Part shown: positions 57,101 through 64,000 of the stretch, piece by piece | Layout: the number at the start of each line of letters is the position of its first letter | How positions within the stretch are numbered: position 1 is the first letter of the stretch | Assembly (NCBI GenBank): GCA_035048495.1 | Contig: CM068541.1 | Location: 7,385,929-7,449,928, forward strand | Source of the DNA: Euptelea pleiosperma | Lineage: Eukaryota; Streptophyta; Magnoliopsida; Ranunculales; Eupteleaceae | DNA length: 64,000 bases | Reading direction: 5' to 3' | The notes under the pieces: generated by a model | The model's database searches: none | Told to the model about the DNA's origin: nothing | Seen by the model: the letters and a program-made list of their open reading frames with translations, nothing else | Translations under genes and position numbers: made by a program

Positions 57101-57705
57101 GTATTATACATGAATTATTGAAAACAAAAAAAAAAATTAACTGAAAAAAGGCAAAAAATATTGCTTTTATAAAATTTTAAATACCTTTTATTTTCTTTTA
57201 TTCTTTGTCAAAAATTTTAATTTATTTTTGAATAAATCTGAACCATACGGATTACGGAAATATTTTAGATCAAAGACTAGTGTGTGGGATGCCCCTTGAG
57301 TAATTAATTAGGTGTGGGTTCCACCACTACAGGGTAGGCCCCATGTTAGTGTAAGTGGTGGGTCCACCCTTTTTTAATACCTAACAAAGCATCATGAGGC
57401 GCCGAACCAGTATTAGTTTTTTCAATCGTAGGGTCGTAATTACTTATTAGAGTATTTTTTGTTAACGAATTTGATGTATCGATCGTATCAGTTCCCGTAC
57501 GTACACATGTAGCATAGTAGAACTGTACAAGTATAGAACGGTAGAACTACGAACCTGCTTCTCCGGCTTTCCTTTGAGCGAGCTCGTCATCGTTGATTGT
57601 CTCCTCAGCAAAAGAAGCGTCGTGAGAGTTCAACCCCTTGAGTCCTCCTCTCAAGCTCTTAGAAGGAGAGGTGTACGTCGAATTACAGTTAGTTTCTTGT
57701 TGCAT
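45167..57705 (-). CDS. KIN14: KIN-14 kinesin with N-terminal calponin-homology domain
   Basis: Seventeen coding exons join in frame to 1136 codons plus stop: 57705-57555, 54768-54605, 54377-54234, 53435-53076, 52254-52186, 51965-51741, 49671-49590, 49440-49345, 49251-49072, 48630-48524, 48106-47911, 47780-47621, 47508-47255, 46866-46703, 46609-46415, 46323-45623, 45329-45167. All introns are GT-AG; the 47911/47780 junction is least certain. The CH domain spans about residues 55-178 ([36 protein letters not shown]). A short coiled coil and the KIN-14 neck ([13 protein letters not shown]) come before the motor, about 431-770. The motor has P-loop GQTGSGKT (516-523), switch I NERSSRSH (637-644) and switch II DLAGSE (670-675). 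A basic, Ser-rich tail of about 350 residues follows. Family knowledge: minus-end-directed microtubule motor that can also bind actin. All motor residues are intact. Which KIN-14 paralogue it is cannot be settled here. Confidence 0.95.
48760..49020. mobile_element. foldback fragment in kinesin intron
   Basis: CCTGGACCAAATGCTTTTCA, AGACACTGATTAGCCTGA and GGACCAAACATTCGTCAGTG resemble a decayed foldback of the family A/D type, lying within the intron between the exons at 48,630 and 49,072. Confidence 0.4.
50640..51150 (+). pseudogene. RNase H domain relic of a non-LTR retrotransposon
   Basis: Plus-strand reading gives [14 protein letters not shown], then an in-frame TGA. It continues [39 protein letters not shown] and, after a stop and a frameshift, [16 protein letters not shown]. 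The N-T-D-G, E, QSDS and [11 protein letters not shown] motifs are those of the RNase H-like domain of plant LINE-type elements. It lies antisense in the kinesin intron between 49,671 and 51,741 and is dead. Confidence 0.75.
54888..55450. mobile_element. LTR-like insertion with 143-bp tandem repeat
   Basis: In the first kinesin intron. Two identical or nearly identical 143-bp units lie at 54,911-55,053 and 55,054-55,196, each starting AAGCCCGTCACACAGGCCC. They are followed by a TATA-like CTATTTAAAAG (about 55,288) and a T/C-rich stretch with CTTGTTCTTAGTG repeats, as in an LTR. TCTAGT occurs on both sides (54,885 and 55,449) and could be a target duplication, though canonical TG/CA ends are not clear. 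Confidence 0.45.
55596..55933. mobile_element. Mutator-like foldback MITE, family A, in kinesin intron
   Basis: 338 bp between exact 9-bp duplications GACTTGAGC (55,587-55,595 and 55,934-55,942). Ends are ATGTAAAACTTTGCTGAC and CTGAAGTTTTACTC. The inner module GTTTGGCCAATTCCTAGG is present. The second arm is partly deleted. Confidence 0.85.
55985..56290. mobile_element. hAT-like fragment, GGGCTGTAAATGGATC ends
   Basis: Begins GGGCTGTAAATGGATC and ends GATCCATTGACAGCC, inverted relative to each other. The interior has repeats of GGATCCATTT / TGGATAAGTTATTGG. No target duplication is seen. Confidence 0.5.
56400..57090. mobile_element. foldback fragments, family D, in first kinesin intron
   Basis: 56,425-56,690 has CAGGCCCACTGACCCATG, ATACACCAAAAATCAGCTTG and the inverted AAGGGGTGGACCAAACAT. 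A second, partial unit (ACCAAAAATTAGCTTGATTG, GGCTAGACTC) follows to about 57,000. Non-coding. Confidence 0.45.
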
Positions 57706-58049
57706 TTTCGCGCGCTCCCTTGCGAAGATTTTATTTTTCTGTAAGATTTTCTGAAACCATCACCCAATCAGTTGCTCTGACTGAAAGAAAACATAAATAT
57801 AAATGATCTCTCTCTCTCTCTCTCTTCTTTGGTTTGATTGAAGTATCAGAAAGAAAGATCTCTGTAAGGAAGAAGTAAAGCAAAAAAGTATATATATTTC
57901 GAAAAATCAAGCAAAAGAGAACCTGTATTTGATCAAGAAGAGCTTACTTTTTCGATCGACAATGCAGATTAAACTAATTTTCTCTTTAAAAACTAAGAAA
58001 AAAAAGAGATCTCAATCGAAAGCAGCAACAAACAAGTACATTTCATCGT

Positions 58050-58105
<56 letters not shown>

Positions 58106-58330
58106 CTTTCTCCAGGAAGATCTCTATCTCCGACAATATTCTTCGAATTCCGGAAGAAGTGCGTTTAGTTGATCGGAAAACCACCGTCAATTTGGCGGAA
58201 GCCACCGTTCTACGGTTTTCCGTCGCGATCGGAACCAGAAAGTGAAGAGGAAAACAAGCTTCTCGTGTGCTGTGACGGAGAGACCATTCGAGAGGGTACT
58301 TATTAATTGACAAAGAGAGAGTGAAGACTG
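57706..58330 (-). promoter_or_regulatory. kinesin 5' leader with probable intron
   Basis: A good splice donor AAAG|GTAAGA lies at 58,106/58,105. Acceptors (TTACAG or TTTCAG) lie at about 57,739 and 57,751, upstream of the ATG at 57,705. A leader intron of about 350-365 nt is therefore likely. The (CT)n tract lies just inside its 5' end. The leader exon upstream of 58,106 is GC-richer than its surroundings. The transcription start is not visible, but should be near 58,300. Confidence 0.5.
58054..58102. repeat. (CT)n microsatellite in kinesin leader intron
   Basis: About 24 CT units immediately next to the putative splice donor, with a second short (CT)n at 57,807-57,824. Confidence 0.9.
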
Positions 58331-58546
58331 AAGAGAGAGAATTAAAAAGGCCCTGAAGAAACGGTTCAGTTGTCTTACTTTGTTGGACAGGATAAACGGA
58401 GAGAAAACACCGTTATCCCCTCTCGTGATTTTAAAAGCAAAGGTCTAAGTTCTTTAATGAAGTAGCAGACGACGTTAAAGATAGTAGTACACCGGTAGAG
58501 TAAATTCAGTCAATTAAGAGTCTAGTTGACCCCATCTCAGTCCCTC

Positions 58547-58552
58547 CACGTG
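58547..58552. promoter_or_regulatory. G-box (CACGTG) upstream of kinesin
   Basis: CACGTG core in CCACGTGGCG, about 250 bp beyond the likely kinesin start. G-boxes bind bZIP and bHLH factors; use here is not shown. Confidence 0.25.
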
Positions 58553-58929
58553 GCGAAGGATCAGTTCTAATTAGAATATGACAAGTGTTTTTTCCGGTGG
58601 GACCCTTTTGCGGACGGCAAGATCAGGCCAAAATGGTAGCATGCATGGCAATTTGGCGAATGACATTCATGTTACCATTAATTTTTATGGTGCCTGAATA
58701 TCAGGCCACAACAATAGGATCACTTGCCATAATATAACTCGAAGATAAATCTATGCCGTCCAATTTGATGAATTTTTTGGTTGGACTAGTCTATATAGTT
58801 CATCAACGGATGATGAAGTGATGATAGGTTTATAATACATTGATTGATAGATTCTTGCAGACGATAGCCCATAGCTTTGTTGATTGGGAAAGGAAGCGAA
58901 AGGTCTGGAATTAGCTAGGGAACGGATGA

Positions 58930-59140
58930 CAGATGCATCAGGCCCACTGACCCATGGATGTTTGGCCTTGGTGGACCTACGTAACAAAAATCAGCCTGAT
59001 TGGTGATTTCTTGCTGTTCGATTAGCATTTTTCATGAGTGATTTTTAGCCGTTGGATTTCACATTTTCTTTTTAGGTAATCAAATCCAACAGATTGAAAT
59101 CACCAATCAAGCTGATTTCAGTGTGCGGGTCGAACGTTAA
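58930..59140. mobile_element. foldback element, family D
   Basis: CAGGCCCACTGACCCATGGA, AAAAATCAGCCTGATTGGTG and the inverted CACCAATCAAGCTGATTTCA. The ends are not definable. Confidence 0.5.
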
Positions 59141-59175
59141 AGGGTCAGAAAGCCAAAAGGAGTGAGTCCAAGTCC

Positions 59176-59545
59176 AACCACGCCTTTGAGTACCAACGCT
59201 CACGGACGTCTGTATGAGCCACGTGGCACATTCTTAGAGACCATTAACCGTATGACTATCCTGCCCATCCTTAGGTGGACCTACAAATAAAAAATTAGCC
59301 TGATTGATATTTTCTAGCCATTGGATATGAATCTTTTTCATGGGTTGATTTTCAACCGTGGGATTCGAGCATTATTTGTGGTACTCAGAACCAACAGCTA
59401 GAAATGACCAATCGGGTTATTTTTTTAGTGGGTAGGTCCACTTAGGGATGGGCTGAACATCCATACAGTCAGTGGCCTCTAAATGTGTGCCATGTGGCTC
59501 ATATGAAGGAATCCATGCTCAAAGACGTCCTTGACAGAAGGCGAA
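59176..59545. mobile_element. foldback element with family A core and other ends
   Basis: The ends CGCTCACGGACGTC and CTCAAAGACGTCC are different from GAGTAAAACTT. The arms keep CACGTG (59,220-59,225) and the CCGTATGAC ... / GGCTGAACATCCATACAGTC module. It illustrates the shared core with exchanged termini. Confidence 0.55.
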
Positions 59546-59549
59546 GGTG

Positions 59550-60620
59550 TGACACGTGGCATTTTGGAGGGGGGTGGATCCAATCACAATTAGGACATGC
59601 ATGTGATCATCTTAAAGCATGGGGCCCGACGATCGGAAGCTCTGAATGGATGATCATGTGCCCAATTGCGGGTAATGATGAGACAAAACATATGGTATGA
59701 TGTTGCATTTCATTCTCAAAACCCCATTATTTGTTTAGTTTAAAAATAAAAACAGAATTAATAAATATTGGGTATTTTAGCACCATCCCCTAAAAAATTG
59801 TTTCAATTAGTAAGAGCCCCAATACTTCTAGGGTCACCCCTTGATCGTGAGTTAGCCTGTTGACTAACACCCAAACACCATGGATGTAGCAATCCCTTCG
59901 TAGTCATGGGAGATCCGGATCAGGATTGGAAGCCACCGATTTGAACGATATCGGGGTTGTCTCGCCGATCTGAACGATAAGCTAGCCCTAGAAGATCTAG
60001 GATGATCCCAAATAACACAATTAAGAGCCTGAAATTTCACACAATTATGTTTCTCGACCAAGAACGAAGGGGTTGATACGCTCATAATGAAGAGGTCTTA
60101 CTAATTCAACCAATTTTCCAGGGGGGTACGCTAAAAAAAAGAAAATGTGACACTTGGCATTATCAATGCAAACTTCCATCATTAGAGACCATCCGATCAA
60201 TGCGGCACGTCAACATGTCATGTCTCGGAAAAATCAAAGTGATCAGATGATCACGGCCATCGAAACAACAAATAATGACTATGGTCCACCAAAAGATACA
60301 TTTTTCGTGTTGATTAAGATAATCTATATTTGAGTAAGCCTTGAAAACGAATCCATCTTACCTAACACTAAGCCTAGGGGTTAGTACGTTAATAGGTTTG
60401 AAACCAAAAAAGAGTCAAATAGGATTCGAACGTTGGATCCGACTCTTTAAATAATTGCAGAGGTAGGCTTTTTGGTGCATCTTTTACACCTTTGTCGCCC
60501 ATTGGCTGGACCACATAGAGAACCTTCTCTCTCTCTCTCTCAAACTTTAGGTTAGATAGCTAAAAGCCATGTGAGAGAAGGCTTTACTTAGAAGCATGGA
60601 AGCTGTGTGTAGATTAGATT
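59550..60620. other. no gene recognised
   Basis: Mostly unique AT-rich DNA. 59,925-59,990 has a small inverted repeat around GCCGATTTGAACGATA / GCCGATCTGAACGATA. 60,527-60,541 is a short (CT)n. Confidence 0.4.
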
Positions 60621-60624
60621 TAGG

Positions 60625-60915
60625 GTCGTGATGTAACATGCTATAGCGCATTTTTGTTACTCAACGCAGCCATCTGGGCCCACTGACTGCATGGATGTTT
60701 AGCCCACTCCTTTGTAGACATTCATACCAAAAATCAGCTTGTTAGATGATTTTATCCGTTGATTTTAGAGTTCAAAAAAATGGTACGTTGAATACAACGG
60801 CTATAATCACACCTTAAAAAAATACTAAAATCTAATGGCTATATATATTACCAATCAGGGTGATTTTTGGTGTGTATATTCATCAAGGGTGGGCTACATG
60901 CGGTCAGTGGGCCAA
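60625..60915. mobile_element. foldback element, family B
   Basis: Starts GTCGTGATGTAACATG and has GACTGCATGGATGTTTAGCCC with the inverted ATGCGGTCAGTGGGCC. The right terminus is lost. Confidence 0.6.
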
Positions 60916-61129
60916 AGGGTTGAGTCTCTTTCATGGTTAATTAGGAAGGGAATACTTTGACTTGAGGTAGGGAAAAGTTGGTAATTTATAACACAACGGT
61001 AATGAGTATGTAATCCATGACTCATTCTTTGCTTTTTGACGAAATTATTATTTTATATGAGGGGATATGATTATGTGGGTCCCTATGAGCATGCACGCGT
61101 GTTCATGGCGTGTGCGCATGTGTGGGCTT

Positions 61130-61152
61130 CTGTCTGTGTGTGTGTGTGTGTG
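61130..61152. repeat. (TG)n microsatellite
   Basis: About 10 TG units beside TGTGCGCATGTGTGGG. Confidence 0.85.
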
Positions 61153-61339
61153 TTACACTCACACATGCGCCTTGCAACGCAGAAACGAGAGCTCACTGCA
61201 GCACAAAAAATTTGGTAAGGTCTTCTAGGTAAAGTTTCAAGACTATCAAGATGATGATCTTATCGATTTTATTATGAGATCTAGGAAATTGTATAAAAAG
61301 TCTACCAATTGAATGATTACGATCGTCTGATCTGAACTA

Positions 61340-62470
61340 GGGGTTGCCACGTGCACACTCTTAGAGATCACTGACTCCCATCAATTCTTAGGTGGACTTA
61401 CATACCAAAATTCATCCTGATTAGTAATTTCTATCCATTGGATTAGAATCTTTTTCATTATTTATTTTTAACCGTGAATTTTGAGCATTATTAGAAAGAA
61501 GTGGCATTTTATTATAGACCACTGTCCATATGGATGTTTGGCCCATTCCTGGGTGGACCCACATGCAAAAATAATCAGCCCGATTAGTGATTTTTAAGCA
61601 TTCGATTTGGAGTAACTTTCACGGGTTGATTTTTAACCATAGAATTCAAGTAAAGCTGGCAATGGATCGGTTCGAGTCGGATTGGTACTGATCTGATACC
61701 GATCGGATATGAAATCCAATCACCATTAGTCTTGCGAAATTTCAAATACATTGTGGTAAGGCCACCTAATTTTAATTAAGTTTGATTGTGGTCCAGCCCA
61801 GTCGTACCAACTTGATCCAGTTGCACACTCGGGAAAAGTGTTGTCAGTCCCGGTCTAGCCGGTTGAACCCGTTCTTAAAATGGTCTGGCTCAGCATCGAC
61901 CGGGAAGTTTAAATTTTAATTAATTATTTAGAAAAAAAAAACTGAAAAACCCAGTCAGACCATCCTTATGGCCAACCAGTGACAGTGAATCGGCCGGTCC
62001 ATCGGATGAACGGCCAGTCAGGGTTTTAAAACAGTGCTCGAGACTGCCACCTATTCAAATTACATGAGTGCAAAAGGAAAAGTACAAGAGGAAAAAAAAA
62101 GTTTCTCTGACCACTAATTTCCACGGGATTCACATACCACACAAATCTTAAGGATCAACAGCCTGGACCGATGCGGAGGGTGTGTACGCATAGTGTATGG
62201 CAAAGCTCCGCACATCCTGATTAAAGATTTCTAACCGTTGAAGAAGCGTCTTTTTTATGGTTTATTTTTAACCGTAGGATTTTGAGCATTATTTGGGGAC
62301 TCCGATCCAAAGGCTAACAATCACTTATCAGGCTGATTTTTGGTGTGTAGGTCCACTGAGGAATTTGCCAATCATCCAGTTTCTAAAAGTGTGCCACGTG
62401 GCTCATACTGTAATCTGTCATCAACATTGATGACAGACATCCGTCATCAAAGATCTACTCATCCTTTTAT
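61340..62470. mobile_element. decayed family A elements around a hAT-like fragment
   Basis: Partial family A modules lie at 61,340-61,500 (CACGTG 61,348), 61,520-61,650 and 62,190-62,440 (CACGTG 62,395). Between them, 61,650-62,045 has GGTCTAGCCGGTTGAACCC and related sequences resembling 3,320-3,440. No complete ends. Confidence 0.45.
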
Positions 62471-62474
62471 ATAT

Positions 62475-62680
62475 AAGGGAATTTTGACATAACCCCATGT
62501 TATCTATGAAATTTGACATACCCCACAATTTGCAAAAGCTGATACACCCCGATGACTCCGTTCACTAATATTTGACCAGTGTGTTGACTCGAGTTGACTA
62601 CCAAAATTTTGGCTTAAAGGACCAACATGCTTCGTCTTCAACCTTAGAACAAGGGTTTGAGCCCAGAATGTACCGTTTAC
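62475..62680. mobile_element. partial copy of the 40,467 foldback
   Basis: GGGAATTTTGACATAACCCC ... GAGTTGACTACC ... CCTTAGAACAAGGGTTTG matches the left arm of the element at 40,467-41,326. The right arm is missing. Confidence 0.7.
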
Positions 62681-62689
62681 CACTAGACA

Positions 62690-64000
62690 GTGAAATCGTG
62701 GTGTGGTTACAATCAAGATGTCAAGCTGCTTCTTTTGGACAATTTGAACCATTGCAACATTGATTTTGGACAAGTGTGGAAATACTTTTTTTCTTACACA
62801 ATGCATGGTGAATCCACCAAACGTAGAAGAACTTTTAAAGGAGCTAAATCACGAAATCTTATTCAGAAAACTACAACCTATTTAATGTAAAACACAAAAA
62901 TAAGTAAAATAAGAAAATTACTCAAAAAAACAAAATTGACTAAGTATAGAAACTGATAATACAAGAGCCTGGAAGCACGTTAGAATTGACAGTGAGTGAT
63001 TCTGACTTCTATAATTAAAGTTACTGTTAAAACAAAAACCTTCCTAAAATAGCAAATTGTCGTCTTGCCCCACCGAATGATGGAATTTGGCCGAAATACA
63101 GCATACATCGTTGCCAAACTGTGAGTATTGAGAACCTTGTCTTTTCCTTTCAAGAATAATGTTCAGCCTTGTGCGATTCTGACATCATTGACCATTTTGT
63201 TAATACCCGTTGTGTCCAATTTTCATTGACAATTCATTGTGTCCCGTTTATTACCATTTGGGCTTTTGACAGTTCAAGATGGCATATTTTTATGCACTCT
63301 ACATACTAAATTTTTCCCCTTTTATCTTATTCTCCCAAAAATGCCACGTGACAACTCTTTTGGCTAGCTAATGCATGAATGTTTGGGTCAACCCTTGGTG
63401 CACCTACACATAAAAAACAATCTGATTGGTGATTTCTAGCCATTAATTCATGCATTTTTTGTGAGATGATTTCTAGCCATTGGATTCAAGCATATTTTTA
63501 GGTATTCAAATAAAATCATCAATCAAGCTTTCTTTGGTGCCCAAGTCCACCAAGAGGTGAGTTAAATATTCATGTGGTCAATGGGCCCGAAAGAGTGTGT
63601 CAAACCCTAAAAATCACCACTTGATCCCCCTCCAAAAAAAAAAGAGAGATAGAGAGAGAAGAAGAAGACTTACTCGAGAGAGAAACAGAGGAAGATGATG
63701 GTTGGATGTAGAGGGTGAAACAGAGAGAGGCAAAAACGGTGAGATAGACCCCTCCTCCTCTTCTTCTACTTCTTGAATGAGGAGGAGTGGGTTTCAGAGA
63801 GGAGACGTGAGAGAGGCGTGGTTTCAGAGAGAAGTAGGTTTGAAAGATCCAATAATACTTGTCATAGGGCTACATGCGTGAGGTAGTGTTTGGTGGCAAA
63901 TACTTCGCAATGAGGTTGCTAAAGTTTAGATTCAGCAATTCACTCGTGTGAGTTGGGGTTGGGGCATCGTCTACAATCAAAATTCCCTTCTCTCATCGGT
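62690..64000. other. intergenic DNA with one foldback relic
   Basis: 63,340-63,600 is a family D-like foldback (CACGTG at 63,345; AATGTTTGGGTCAACCC / GAGTTAAATATTCATG). 63,640-63,850 is GA-rich with CTCCTCCTCTTCTTC. No gene supported. Confidence 0.4.

Overview
This is a repeat-dominated stretch of plant nuclear DNA, almost certainly from a flowering plant. The evidence is a 17-coding-exon kinesin gene with GT-AG introns whose protein is of the plant-type KIN-14/calponin-homology class, a cluster of plant F-box/FBA genes, Helitrons with the usual hairpin plus CTAG 3' ends, hAT and Mutator-like miniature elements, and long GA/CT microsatellites. The species cannot be read from the sequence. I found no rRNA, tRNA, CRISPR, bacterial or viral features.

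Layout. 1-11,000 is mostly transposon relics: a short-Helitron-like array, a solo-LTR-like and a SINE-like relic, a broken F-box gene at 4.6-5.5 kb, a 240-bp tandem duplication, and a three-level nest of elements at 8.1-9.6 kb. 11,308-12,441 is an intact F-box gene. 12,931-15,378 is a complete 2.4-kb Helitron. 15.5-27 kb holds foldback elements, a probable F-box tail relic, nested Helitrons (18,608-22,669), a second short-Helitron-like array (22.7-25.1 kb) interrupted by a hAT miniature element, and a 1.6-kb element with about 300-bp inverted ends. 28,483-29,744 holds an unrecognised ORF and a possible upstream exon. 30-35 kb is nested foldback elements plus a truncated Helitron. Two nearly identical F-box genes lie at 36.1-37.2 kb and 41.7-42.8 kb. 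45,167-57,705 is the kinesin gene, whose introns carry an RNase H pseudogene, a Mutator-like miniature element and a 143-bp tandem repeat. 58.4-64 kb is again foldback elements and unassigned DNA.

Functionally there are two themes. The F-box proteins would be substrate receptors of SCF ubiquitin ligases and show birth-and-death evolution: three intact copies, one clear pseudogene, one probable 3' relic, all on the minus strand. The kinesin would be a minus-end-directed microtubule motor that can also bind actin through its CH domain. Nothing suggests that the two are linked by function.

I did not find a convincing new biochemical system. The strongest unusual signal is a large set of foldback miniature elements that share one inverted inner module but carry different terminal repeats. 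Several show exact 9-bp target duplications, and many copies carry CACGTG G-boxes. They sit in introns and in an F-box promoter.
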